From NCBI RefSeq assembly GCF_002844595.1, contig NZ_PJNW01000014.1, forward strand, positions 1 to 64,000: 64,000 bases of DNA, in the 5' to 3' direction. This stretch comes from Pleomorphomonas diazotrophica. GTDB taxonomy: Bacteria > Pseudomonadota > Alphaproteobacteria > Rhizobiales > Pleomorphomonadaceae. Made by a program: the position numbers and the translations under genes. Shown in pieces: positions 6,619 to 15,320 of this stretch. Under the pieces are notes generated by a model, which saw only the letters and a program-made list of their open reading frames with translations, did no database searches and was not told where the DNA came from. Each line of letters opens with the position of its first letter. The first letter of the stretch is position 1.

Positions 6619-9174
6619 TCACTCAAGACTGACGGTAATGGGGGCTCCGCGATACTCCACCACAACACCGGTGGTCGATGTCATTGGCGACACACCCGGG
6701 CGAACGCGGCAGATCGTCAGGTGGCGGACCCGCGGCATGCCCGGATAAGATCCTTGGCAAGCGCCGATTTGAAGTGTTCCCTCCCTGTCATTCCAACGAA
6801 CCGGAATGCGGGCCCATTCGCCGCGCTCATGGCCAAGGCTGAGACCGTCATCCTCGTAAAGCTCAAGCGCGCCGTCATGGCCCGGGAAAACATAGAGCGT
6901 CAGTGTCTCCCTGGTCATGCCGGCGGTCGACTGGATGACCGGCCCGACAGGAAGAATGCTGCCAGCCCTTGCGTGAAGCGGTATGCGATCAAGTGGGCTT
7001 GGAACGTCGTGGGTTCGGCCTCCGACACGGTGATCGCCGCTCCAGACGTCGAACCAGCCTCCCTCGGCTCCGGGGAGATAGACCGGCCAGCTTTCCGCTC
7101 CCTCCGCCAGAACCGGAGCGACATGCAAGGTCCGGCCGAACATGTAGCTATGGACTTCATCCAATGCGCGCGGATCGGCGGCGAAGTCGAACACCAGCGG
7201 TCGCATCATCGGCACGCCGGTTTCAGCCGTTTCGGCGGCGGTCGAGTAGATGTAGGGCAGGAGGCGGTAGCGGAGTTCGAGATAGGCCCTTGAGACGGCC
7301 TCCACCTTTTCGCCGTAACGCCAGAATTCGGTGTCGGTCTCAAAGCCGTGGACGCGTTGCATCGGAAGGAAGGTGGCATATTGGAACCACCTGAGGAACC
7401 GCTCGCGATAGGCCGGATCGTCATACTGACCGGGACCGGGGCGGAAGAATCCGCCGGCGTCCACGGTCCAGTAGGCATAACCGGCTGCGGCCATGTTGAG
7501 ACCGGCGGCGATCTGGTTGGCAAGCGTCGCCCAGTCGTTGCCGACGTCGCCCGACCAGGTGAAAGCGGGATATTGATGCTGGCCGAGGAAGGCGCTGCGC
7601 GTCAGGATCAGGGCGCGGGTATCGGGCAGGGCGGCACGCCAGGAATCTGAGACGGCGCGTGTGACCTCCAGGGGGTAGGCAAGCTGGACGTGTTCACCGC
7701 GCCCGGCGGCTGTCATGCGGCCGGCGAGGTCGTCGTTCTCCGGCTCGGTGGCGTCCTGCCACCAGGCGTCAATGCCGAAGCGTCTCAGCCGTTCCTCCTG
7801 CTGTTGGGCGTAGAAGGCGGCGGCGTCCGGGTTGAAAAAATCGACCCAGTCGGTCCCCTCGATGAAATAGCCGCGGCGGGCAAACTCCTTGCCGAGCTCG
7901 GATGACGGATCGATGCGTGCCCAGACCGACAGCATGAACCGTGCGTCGCGCCGGTGCACCTCGTCGATGAGCCGCTTGGGGTCGGGGTACTGCGCCTCGT
8001 CGAAGCGCATGGCGTTCCAGCCGTGCGAGCCCCAGTATTGCCAGTCCTGGACGATGACATCGAGCGGCAGATCGCGGCGGCGGAACTCGTCGAGCGTGTC
8101 GATGATCTCGACCGACGAGTGGAAGCGTTCGCGGCAATGAACGTAGCCGAAGGCCCAGATCGGCAGCATCGGCGTTGGTCCCAGCAACTGACGATAGCCG
8201 CCCATCACCTCGGACGCGCTGGGGCCGGCGATCACTACATAGTCGATGGCATCGGTGACCGGAGAACGCCAGACCGTACGGTCGGTGACCGGGCCGTAGT
8301 GCAGGACAGGCTCGTCGGTGTCATTGGCTTCCACGTGCACGGTATGGCGGCCGGGAGTAAGGTCGGCAAAGAAGCTGGTGGTCGGCGGGAGCCAGAAGTT
8401 GTCGTGATCGGCCAGCGTCCGACCGTCAATCTCGACACGATAGCGGCTGCCCATCTTCCTGCCGATGTCGAGTAGCATCGCCTGCCGGCCGCCCGTGGTG
8501 ATCTCGATCTCGCCCTCGAAGATGGCCGTGCGCCGCTCGACGTCGGCGCCACCCGAGGAGGTGGTCACCGTCGCGGTCCGCGCCTTGCCGACGGCGCGTT
8601 TCGCAAGCGCGACGCGGTGCGGCGGAGGATTGAGTTCGCTACGGCCGAGATGATGCCAGATCAGGCCATAGCCTCGGCTCGACAGCATGAAGGGCAGACT
8701 GATCTGGGTGTTGACCTGGGTGAGCCGGCGCGGCAGGCCCCGAAGGTCCAGTGCGCCGTCTTGAAAGCAACCGGTGCCATAGAGGCGTTCGTTGGGTGGA
8801 GAGGCGAAGGCCTGCTCGGCGATGTGGATGGGTTCGTCATCAAGCAAGCCCGGTATCAGGCTGCGCTCCGCCTCGGCGAGCAGGAGCGTGCCGTCGCCGT
8901 CGAGGAACCGCAGGCGCCCGCTGGCATTCGTCAGCTCGCAGACGACATGCGGCAGCTCCAGTCTGGTGACGCCGTCCCGGCTGCGGACCAAAGGAATGAC
9001 GGGCGGCAGATCGCCAGTCAGGATTTGGCTTTCCGGCATGTTTTCCGGGCCGGTCGGGCTGAAGCGGACCCGGAAGGCCCGGTCGCTTACAGCTGAAATG
9101 CAAAGCGATCCGCCAGGGTAAGTCTTGACGAAGTCAGGCGTCATGCCTGTGTGGGAAAGGGCGTTCTTGGTCAT
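6619..9174 (-). CDS. GH31 alpha-glycosidase (probable alpha-xylosidase/alpha-glucosidase)
   Basis: An 851-residue glycoside hydrolase family 31 enzyme. The catalytic barrel (about 330-660) carries WWQDATEPE with nucleophile Asp474 and FTWSGDVGNDW with acid/base Asp543. A PA14-like beta insert lies at about 215-295, an arrangement known from bacterial alpha-xylosidases. The N-terminus has a beta-sandwich and the C-terminus a DUF5110-type domain. There is no signal peptide, so it acts on imported oligosaccharides. It is the last gene of the operon behind the CUT1 permeases; alpha-xylosides or alpha-glucosides are the likely substrates. The sulphoquinovosidase branch is less likely. Confidence 0.9.
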   Translation of the reverse strand: MTKNALSHTGMTPDFVKTYPGGSLCISAVSDRAFRVRFSPTGPENMPESQILTGDLPPVIPLVRSRDGVTRLELPHVVCELTNASGRLRFLDGDGTLLLAEAERSLIPGLLDDEPIHIAEQAFASPPNERLYGTGCFQDGALDLRGLPRRLTQVNTQISLPFMLSSRGYGLIWHHLGRSELNPPPHRVALAKRAVGKARTATVTTSSGGADVERRTAIFEGEIEITTGGRQAMLLDIGRKMGSRYRVEIDGRTLADHDNFWLPPTTSFFADLTPGRHTVHVEANDTDEPVLHYGPVTDRTVWRSPVTDAIDYVVIAGPSASEVMGGYRQLLGPTPMLPIWAFGYVHCRERFHSSVEIIDTLDEFRRRDLPLDVIVQDWQYWGSHGWNAMRFDEAQYPDPKRLIDEVHRRDARFMLSVWARIDPSSELGKEFARRGYFIEGTDWVDFFNPDAAAFYAQQQEERLRRFGIDAWWQDATEPENDDLAGRMTAAGRGEHVQLAYPLEVTRAVSDSWRAALPDTRALILTRSAFLGQHQYPAFTWSGDVGNDWATLANQIAAGLNMAAAGYAYWTVDAGGFFRPGPGQYDDPAYRERFLRWFQYATFLPMQRVHGFETDTEFWRYGEKVEAVSRAYLELRYRLLPYIYSTAAETAETGVPMMRPLVFDFAADPRALDEVHSYMFGRTLHVAPVLAEGAESWPVYLPGAEGGWFDVWSGDHRVGGRTHDVPSPLDRIPLHARAGSILPVGPVIQSTAGMTRETLTLYVFPGHDGALELYEDDGLSLGHERGEWARIPVRWNDREGTLQIGACQGSYPGMPRVRHLTICRVRPGVSPMTSTTGVVVEYRGAPITVSLE

Positions 9175-9240
9175 GATGCCTGAATTTCTGCGCTGAGGTC
9201 CGCGTTACTGATTGTCGGTCGAGCGTCGTCGGCTGGCGGC

Positions 9241-10059
9241 TCATCCCTTGACCGAGCCGCTCGTCATGCCGGCGATGATGAAGCGCTGGCCGAGGAGGTA
9301 GATGATGATCACCGGGATGATGGTGAGCAGGATGTCGGCGGACACGAGGTTCCAGCTGCTCTGGTACTGACCGAAGAAATTGTAGACCGCGAGGGTCATC
9401 GGCCAGTTGGCGCTGCTGTTCAGATAATAGAGCGGTATCATGAAGTCGTTCCAGATATTGAGGAAATTCAGGATACCGGCGGTGACGAGCACCGGTTTCA
9501 ACAGCGGCAGGATCACCAGGAAGAACAGTTGCGGCGGCCGGCAGCCGTCGAGGATCGCCGCCTCGTCGAGCTCGCGCGGGATGGTGTCGACGAAGCCGTA
9601 GATCAGGAACACCGAGAAGGGCACCTGAAGCGCCGCGTAGAGGATGATGACGCCAATCTTGGTGTTGATGAGGTGGGTCACCTGCATCATCGTGGTCAGC
9701 GTGAAGAAGTTGATGGGCAGGGCGATACCCATGATCAGGAACAGGTAGAAGAAGCGGTTGAGTCGCGTCCTGTGGCGCGACATCACGAACGCCGCCATGG
9801 CCGAGACCAGCGTGGCGAGGACGGTGGCCGATGTGGCGTAAAGGAGGCTGTTGAGGAAGCTGCCGATCAACTTTCCCTTTTCGATGGCGATCAGGAAGTT
9901 CTCGAAGTGCAGTTCGCTCGGTAGATCGACGCTCATCGAGCTCGCCTCGGGCGAGGATTTCAGCGCGTTGATGGTGATGAGATAGACCGGCAGCAGCATG
10001 ATCAGGCTGGCCAGGAAGGCGGCGAGATGGGCGGCGGGGGCGCGCAGGCTCTTGGGCAT
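9241..10059 (-). CDS. CUT1 ABC transporter permease (MalG-like)
   Basis: A 272-residue inner-membrane protein with six hydrophobic segments and the EAA loop (ELDEAAILDGCRPPQLFFLVILPLLKP) that docks to the ATPase. It is the second permease of a carbohydrate importer. Start ATG 10059 follows AGGAG; a GTG at 10074 overlapping the upstream stop is an alternative that adds five residues. No ATPase gene lies in this operon, so it probably uses a shared MsmK/UgpC-type ATPase encoded elsewhere, as is common for CUT1 systems. Confidence 0.92.
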   Translation of the reverse strand: MPKSLRAPAAHLAAFLASLIMLLPVYLITINALKSSPEASSMSVDLPSELHFENFLIAIEKGKLIGSFLNSLLYATSATVLATLVSAMAAFVMSRHRTRLNRFFYLFLIMGIALPINFFTLTTMMQVTHLINTKIGVIILYAALQVPFSVFLIYGFVDTIPRELDEAAILDGCRPPQLFFLVILPLLKPVLVTAGILNFLNIWNDFMIPLYYLNSSANWPMTLAVYNFFGQYQSSWNLVSADILLTIIPVIIIYLLGQRFIIAGMTSGSVKG

Positions 10060-10070
10060 GGTCTCGCTCC

Positions 10071-10949
10071 TCACTCGCGATCCGTCTGGCGTTCCATTAC
10101 CCGGATGACCAGGTAGCCGGTAACGACCAGGATCAGGAACAGAATGCTGGAAATGGCGGTGCCGAGCCCGAACTGACCCTTGGAAAAGGCCTTGAAGATC
10201 TCGGTCGACAGGACCTCGGTGGCGTAGCCCGGCCCGCCGTTGGTCAGCGCATAGACGATGTCGAACACGCGCAGCCCGTAGAGGACGTTGAGCACGGTGA
10301 CGATCATCAGCGCCGGCATCAGCATCGGAAGGGTGATGTGGCGGAACTTGGCCCAGGCGCCGGCGCCATCGATGGCGGCGGCCTCATAGAGATCCTTGGG
10401 GATGGTCTGCAGGCCGGCAAGCAGGATAACCATGATGTAGCCGATGCCCTTCCAGCTATCGACGCCGATCACTGAATAGAGCGCGATGGTCGGATCGATG
10501 AGCCAGGGCAGCGCGAGGGCATCAAGGCCGATGCCGCGCAGGAAGCTGTTGAGGAGCCCGGCGGCCGGATCAAGAATCGAACGAAAGATCAGGGCGACGA
10601 CCAGCGTCGGCAGGATGACCGGAAGGTAGATGAGCACCCGGTAGCCATTGACGAAGCGGCGGACGCCCTCGTTGAGCAGCAGCGCGAGCGCCAGACCGAA
10701 CACCGTCTTGATGATGATCGTCCAGAAGGTGAACAGCAGCGTGTTGCCTATGAATGACAGATAGTTCTCGTCCGGCGACAGGATGGTCCGGTAATTGTCG
10801 AGGCCGATGAACTCGACCTCGTCGGAGTAGCTGCTCCAGTCGGTGAATGAATAGGCGATGCCGCTGAGGCTTGGGATGATGAAGAACGTCACATACAGGG
10901 CGAGCGCCGCGAGAACGAAGTAGAGCGGGTAAGGGCTATGGGATTTCAT
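10071..10949 (-). CDS. CUT1 ABC transporter permease (MalF-like)
   Basis: A 292-residue sugar permease with six predicted membrane helices and the EAA motif (DLYEAAAIDGAGAWAKFRHITLPML). Start ATG 10949 (MKSHSPYPLYF) was preferred to a longer frame whose N-terminus runs through the intergenic hairpin. It lies between the binding-protein gene (145 bp upstream) and the MalG-like permease. It forms the membrane channel with its partner. Confidence 0.92.
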   Translation of the reverse strand: MKSHSPYPLYFVLAALALYVTFFIIPSLSGIAYSFTDWSSYSDEVEFIGLDNYRTILSPDENYLSFIGNTLLFTFWTIIIKTVFGLALALLLNEGVRRFVNGYRVLIYLPVILPTLVVALIFRSILDPAAGLLNSFLRGIGLDALALPWLIDPTIALYSVIGVDSWKGIGYIMVILLAGLQTIPKDLYEAAAIDGAGAWAKFRHITLPMLMPALMIVTVLNVLYGLRVFDIVYALTNGGPGYATEVLSTEIFKAFSKGQFGLGTAISSILFLILVVTGYLVIRVMERQTDRE

Positions 10950-10974
10950 TGCGATTTCTCGTCGCTCGCGGTCA

Positions 10975-11019
10975 CACCCCCGGTCTGAGAGCCTTTGCTC
11001 CCGGAGAAGACCGGGGGTG
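10975..11019 (-). repeat. Intercistronic hairpin after sugar-binding protein gene
   Basis: CACCCCCGGTCT (10975-10986) and AGACCGGGGGTG (11008-11019) form a perfect 12-bp stem around a 21-nt loop, just after the binding-protein stop and before the permeases. There is no T-run, so it is more likely an mRNA-stabilising or partially terminating element than a full terminator. Confidence 0.7.
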
Positions 11020-11093
11020 GATGCCGCCAAGTCCGGAGCTCTTCCGGCGGATCAGGTCCACTGGAAGAGCTGAGGTTGCGCTGGAACGGGAGG

Positions 11094-12425
11094 CTACTTC
11101 TTCCAGGCAGGATCCTTGGCAGCCTTGGCGAGATCGCCCCGACGCTTGTCGATGTTGGCGAGCACCTTGTCCGGCGTCATCGCTCCGGTGAACATCGCCG
11201 TCAGGTCGGCGCCGATATCCATCCACTGCGGGTTCACGTAGTTGACGGCGGTCTGGTAGACGGTGCCGCGCGCGTCCTTGTGCGCGTCGAACAGCGCCTG
11301 AACGTCGGCGCTGAACTTGCTCTTCGCACCCTCGAAGGGCAGCGTCATCGCGGTCGGGGTATTGTCGATGAAGTAGTCGACGTTCTCGGGCTGGGCGAGG
11401 AAGTCGAGATATTGCTTGGCGGCATCAATGTGGGCCGATCCCGAGTAGATGAAGTGGGTCGGTCCGGCCGGATTGATGTTGACCATCTGATTGTCGGCGA
11501 GCGGCATCAGGAACACGCCGATGTCGGATGCCTTCATGTCGGGATAGTCGTGCTCCACCAGGGAGGCAAAGCCGGTGTTGGCGAGCACCATCGCCACCTT
11601 GCCGCTGGCCATCGCCTTGGAGGCGCCGGTATAGACGTCGGCGAGGGCGTTCTTGCCCATGAAGCCGAGGTCATAGACTTCCTTGAGCTGGGTAACGGCC
11701 GTGAGCATGGTGGGGTTGCCCGCAAAGGTCGCCGTGTTGGCGTTGAGGGCATCGGCAAGGCCCGGGGTCACCTCTTCAAAGCGCGGTCCGAGTTCCGGGA
11801 ACCAGAGCACGTGATGCCAGCCATCGGCAACCGGCTCGTAAAGCGGTTGGATGCCATTGTCGGCGAGCTTCTGGCACAGGGCCTTGAAGTCGGCGTAACT
11901 CTTCGGAGCGGCAAGGCCGTATTGAGCGAACAGCTTCTTGTTGTAGCTGATCACCCAGGTATTGCCGAGCACGTCCCAGTAGGTAAGGCCATAGAGCTTG
12001 CCTCCCACCGACGACTGCGCCGCAACCAGCTTATCCTCCCTGGCGGCCCAGGGCTCGCCGGAGAGGTCGACGGCGTTCTTCTCGACATTATACTGAAGCT
12101 TGAGGTCGGTGACGCCGCTTTGTCCGCCGAACAGGTCTGGCCCTTCGCCGGAGTTCAGCTTGGTCTGAAGGACGTTGAAATATTGGCCCGACGGCAGGAT
12201 CTGGAAATCGATGGCGATTCCGGTCTTTTCCTCGAACTTCTTGGCAAGCGCCTGCTCGGCCTCCTTCACCCAGTCCTGACTCGCCATATAGGTCAGCGTT
12301 ACCTTGTCCGCCGCCAGACTGGCACCGCCGGTCAGGGCGAAGGCCAGGCAGGAGGCGCCGGCCAAGGCCAGCATGTGCATTACGCCCCTGGCGGTCCGTT
12401 TGGTGTTACGCGTGGCTGTCATCAA
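11094..12425 (-). CDS. CUT1 ABC transporter extracellular sugar-binding protein
   Basis: A 443-residue family 1 solute-binding protein. The N-terminus (about 38 residues) has a basic start, a hydrophobic core LALAGASCLAFALTGGASLA and a cleavage-like LAADK. The mature part has the usual SBP_bac_1 pattern: KFEEKTGIAIDFQ, GEGPDLFGG, YWDVLGNTWVISYNKKLF. It is the first gene of the operon with the two permeases and the GH31 enzyme. It is transcribed divergently from a LacI regulator, with palindromic operators between them. The ligand is inferred to be an alpha-linked oligosaccharide. Confidence 0.92.
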   Translation of the reverse strand: MMTATRNTKRTARGVMHMLALAGASCLAFALTGGASLAADKVTLTYMASQDWVKEAEQALAKKFEEKTGIAIDFQILPSGQYFNVLQTKLNSGEGPDLFGGQSGVTDLKLQYNVEKNAVDLSGEPWAAREDKLVAAQSSVGGKLYGLTYWDVLGNTWVISYNKKLFAQYGLAAPKSYADFKALCQKLADNGIQPLYEPVADGWHHVLWFPELGPRFEEVTPGLADALNANTATFAGNPTMLTAVTQLKEVYDLGFMGKNALADVYTGASKAMASGKVAMVLANTGFASLVEHDYPDMKASDIGVFLMPLADNQMVNINPAGPTHFIYSGSAHIDAAKQYLDFLAQPENVDYFIDNTPTAMTLPFEGAKSKFSADVQALFDAHKDARGTVYQTAVNYVNPQWMDIGADLTAMFTGAMTPDKVLANIDKRRGDLAKAAKDPAWKK

Positions 12426-12571
12426 ATCCTCCCTTATTGCCGGCCCGAATGGACCGCGTTGCCGTCTTGCGACGACCCGAACCGCAAACCTTCGCCTGTC
12501 GCCTCGCGCGGCCGCCGTCCAACCCGGATGCTGGCCACCGACTCACTCCTCGGTTTCGGCTCATTTCCTCA

Positions 12572-12589
12572 ATTGTAAGCGCTTACAAT
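12572..12589. promoter_or_regulatory. LacI-type operator O1
   Basis: ATTGTAAGCGCTTACAAT is a perfect 18-bp palindrome with the central CG typical of LacI/GalR-family operators. It lies 147 bp upstream of the binding-protein gene in the divergent region. Confidence 0.8.
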
Positions 12590-12659
12590 CAAAGTGCGGT
12601 TCTCGCATCCGCCGTCTTTTTCATCCTCACAGACGGACTTGAGATAGCCACCATGTTCC

Positions 12660-12673
12660 TGTAAGCGCTTACA
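12660..12673. promoter_or_regulatory. LacI-type operator O2
   Basis: TGTAAGCGCTTACA is a perfect 14-bp palindrome identical to the core of O1, 86 bp away centre to centre and 59 bp upstream of the lacI-type gene. Two sites suggest looping and autoregulation. The rest of the 306-bp divergent region holds no gene. Confidence 0.8.
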
Positions 12674-12731
12674 ATGCTAAGTTCGTCGCCGGACATATGT
12701 CAATGGGGGACGCGGAGGGTCGGAGGATTTT

Positions 12732-13775
12732 ATGAGAGGCATCGCCCGCCTGGCCCGGGAGCTCGGGGTCTCAACGGCCACGGTCTCCCGTGCACTCAAC
12801 GGCAACCCCAATGTCAACAAAGCGACGCGCGAGAAGGTTCTGGAGGCAGCGCAACGCCTTGGCTATGCGGCCAATCAGGCTGCCCGTTCGCTCGCTCAGG
12901 GCGTTACGCATTCCGTCGGCTTCATGATCGAACTGGACCACGAGAGCACCACCAGCACCGACTATTTCTTCATGGGAGTGGTCGAGGGCATGCAAGCCGT
13001 TCTCGCCGCCCATGGCCTCGACCTTCTGGTTCTGCCCTGCGCCAAGAGCCAGGACAACTTTACCTTTCTCCAGCGTTTCGTGTCGCGCGGCGCCGTCGAC
13101 GGCATGATTCTCGCTGAAACGCGCCGGATCGACCGGCGCATCGAGCTGATGCAGTCGTCGGGCATTCCGTTCGTCACGCTGGGCCGAAGCGACAGCGGCG
13201 GCGGGTATTCCTGGATCGACCTCGATTTTGAGGGCGTCATGGCCACCGCCGTCGACCGTCTCGTGGGCCAAGGCCACAGGCGGATTGCCGTGACGGTACC
13301 GTCCAACGACGCCAATTACGGAACGATCTTTGCCCAGGCCTACCAGGACAGCCTCGCCCGGCACGGTTTGGCATTCGACGAGGAACTGGTGTTTCCAACT
13401 CGCCGCAGAGAGGACGATGGCGGCAGTCTCGTCGATGGCCTCCTCGATCGGCCCGATCCCGCGACAGCCATCATTCTGTTCTATGAAGTGACCGCCATCG
13501 GCATCTACAGGCGCCTTGCCGAACGCGGCCTCACGCCCGGCCGGGATCTGTCGATCATAGGCTTCCGTGGGGAAGAATCGGTTCGCTTTCTCGCGCCGCA
13601 AGTGACCTGCTTTCATATGTCGCTGCCCGATCTCGGGACCGCTGCCGCGCGGGCACTGCTGGCCCAGATGCCGCTGACCGCGCCGGCATTTTCCTCTGGC
13701 GTCCTGCAACGCCGGGTGCCGTTGTCGTTGGTGCCGGGCGAGAGCGACGGGCCGCCGGCTTCCGGCGTGCGCTAG
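12732..13775 (+). CDS. LacI family transcriptional regulator
   Basis: A 347-residue repressor. The N-terminal helix-turn-helix is ARLARELGVSTATVSRALNGNPNVNKATREKV split over residues 4-35, with a hinge helix NQAARSLAQG. A periplasmic-binding-like effector domain follows (about 60-330). A GGAGG site precedes ATG 12732. It is divergent from the CUT1/GH31 operon, and both promoters face the two matching palindromes, so it very likely represses that operon and itself until the sugar ligand is present. Confidence 0.94.
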   Translation: MRGIARLARELGVSTATVSRALNGNPNVNKATREKVLEAAQRLGYAANQAARSLAQGVTHSVGFMIELDHESTTSTDYFFMGVVEGMQAVLAAHGLDLLVLPCAKSQDNFTFLQRFVSRGAVDGMILAETRRIDRRIELMQSSGIPFVTLGRSDSGGGYSWIDLDFEGVMATAVDRLVGQGHRRIAVTVPSNDANYGTIFAQAYQDSLARHGLAFDEELVFPTRRREDDGGSLVDGLLDRPDPATAIILFYEVTAIGIYRRLAERGLTPGRDLSIIGFRGEESVRFLAPQVTCFHMSLPDLGTAAARALLAQMPLTAPAFSSGVLQRRVPLSLVPGESDGPPASGVR

Positions 13776-13907
13776 AGACTCGGCTTCCCGCGGCCGCATT
13801 CCCCACCGAACCGGCCGCGAATGATCTCGGCCAATGGCTTCGGCGCCCATACTCGATCCACGCCGACGACAAATTGACGACCTCCAGGAAAGCTGGTATT
13901 GGCAAAA

Positions 13908-13944
13908 GAGATCGATCTCATTGGGTGTGAGATCGATCCCATTG
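13908..13944. promoter_or_regulatory. Tandem direct repeat before second LacI gene
   Basis: GAGATCGATCTCATTG (13908-13923) is repeated as GAGATCGATCCCATTG (13929-13944), 21 bp apart, i.e. two helical turns. The first copy contains the perfect palindrome GAGATCGATCTC. The position 53 bp before the gene start suggests autoregulatory operators. Confidence 0.6.
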
Positions 13945-13996
13945 CGCGCACGTCATACCGGCTGTCTGGGAGGGCCGTCGGTTGGGGGAAGAGACG

Positions 13997-15082
13997 ATGG
14001 GCGATTCGGGGGGAGCCAGGGACGGCAGGACAAGAAAGGCGGCGCGGCTCATTGATGTCGCTCGCCTTGCCGATGTGTCGCGCGCGACGGCCGCCCGAGC
14101 CTTGGGCGGTTATGGCGTTGTCACCCAGGAAACTCGGGAAAAGGTGGCTGAGGCTGCAAAGGCGCTGGATTATCGCGTCAACGATCTGGCGCGGTCGATG
14201 CGGTCCGGCAAGACCCTGACCATCGGCGTGGTCGTCGCCGACATCTCCAACTCCTTCACGCTGAACTCGATCCGCGGCATCATCGATGCGTCGGGCAGCG
14301 CCGGTTATCAGAGCCTCGTTCTGAACACCGATGGCGATGTCCGCCGTGAGAGGGAAGCCGTGCGCGTCCTGCGGGAAAAGCGGGTCGACGGCTTGCTGAT
14401 CGTTCCGGCGTCGCGTCTTGACGTCGGTCATCTGGCCGGCGGACGCGGGCATGGTGCGCCGGTCGTTCTGTTCGACCGGTTTATCGACGACCTTCCCCTC
14501 GATTCGGTTGTCACGGCCGACTTCGAGGCATCGCGCGCAGCCGTTAATCTGTTCGTCGAACATGGGCATCGGCGCATCGGGTTGCTCTTGGGAACCGCGG
14601 CGCACCACGGCCATCAGGACAGCGAGCCTCACGATACGGTTTCGGCGGTGCGCGAGCGTGCCCGGGGAGCCTTGGCCGGCTTTGCCGATGCCGGTCTTGC
14701 CGTGAATCCATCCTGGGTTCGCTATGCCGGATCGGTGGCGCCCACCGCTCTGGCGGCGGCCCGGCACCTCCTGTCGCAATCCCCTCGACCGACGGCCATC
14801 CTGGCCGGCAATGAGGAGATGTTGCTCGGTGCTTTGGCGGCCGCCGAGGAGATTGGCCTCGCCATCGGCCGGGATCTGTCGCTGATCGGGTTCGACGACG
14901 CTCCCTGGTTGGCGGTGTTCCGGCCGCCCTTGTCGGTCATCCAGCGCCCGACCTACGAACTCGGGCGTCGGGCGGTATCGTTGCTGTTATCGAAGGTGGG
15001 CGGAAATCGAAGGTCCGAGTCCATCGTCCTACCTGCTACATTGATAAATAGGGCATCTGTCGCGTCTATTTCCGATCATTAA
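13997..15082 (+). CDS. LacI family transcriptional regulator (second)
   Basis: A 361-residue LacI/GalR protein: helix-turn-helix IDVARLADVSRATAARALGGYG near residues 16-37, hinge VNDLARSMRSG, then a sugar-binding effector domain with TIGVVVADISNSF and LIGFDDAPW. Start ATG 13997 follows GGGGAAGAG; an upstream TTG at 13982 is possible. It precedes the CUT2 operon in the same direction with 238 bp between, so it is the likely local regulator. The GGYG in place of the usual NG(S/N) after the recognition helix is mildly unusual. Confidence 0.92.
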   Translation: MGDSGGARDGRTRKAARLIDVARLADVSRATAARALGGYGVVTQETREKVAEAAKALDYRVNDLARSMRSGKTLTIGVVVADISNSFTLNSIRGIIDASGSAGYQSLVLNTDGDVRREREAVRVLREKRVDGLLIVPASRLDVGHLAGGRGHGAPVVLFDRFIDDLPLDSVVTADFEASRAAVNLFVEHGHRRIGLLLGTAAHHGHQDSEPHDTVSAVRERARGALAGFADAGLAVNPSWVRYAGSVAPTALAAARHLLSQSPRPTAILAGNEEMLLGALAAAEEIGLAIGRDLSLIGFDDAPWLAVFRPPLSVIQRPTYELGRRAVSLLLSKVGGNRRSESIVLPATLINRASVASISDH

Positions 15083-15187
15083 TAGTGTAATCCAATTGTA
15101 TTCTTGCCATTCTGGTTTAATCCAGGGTGGATGATTTTATTTGTGCTTAGATATCATTCCATCAATATGATGAAATCTATAATATTC

Positions 15188-15222
15188 TTGACAACATCTT
15201 TATTCGAGCGTAGCCGATGTTG
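15188..15222 (+). promoter_or_regulatory. Possible promoter/operator of the CUT2 operon
   Basis: TTGACA (15188-15193) is a good -35 match. CAACATC (15192-15198) and GATGTTG (15216-15222) form an inverted repeat across the spacer. The -10 region (TAGCCG at 17 bp) is weak. The whole 15083-15240 stretch is AT-rich against the local GC background. The assignment is tentative. Confidence 0.35.
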
Positions 15223-15320
15223 AGCGAAGCATGGGAGGTGCGTCGCAATCGGTTGGGTGAAGGGTCTTTGCGTTGTGCGACGGCTGCTTCGCCTCGCTTT
15301 CATCGTTCGGGAGGATCGAC

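Noticed and set aside
6619-9174. GH31 as a sulphoquinovosidase, pairing with the YihS-like isomerase and kinases as a sulphoglycolysis pathway
   Set aside because: The WWQDATEPE motif, PA14 insert and CUT1/LacI context fit alpha-xylosidase-type enzymes. The GH31 gene is 34 kb from the isomerase and no recognisable YihT or YihU is present.
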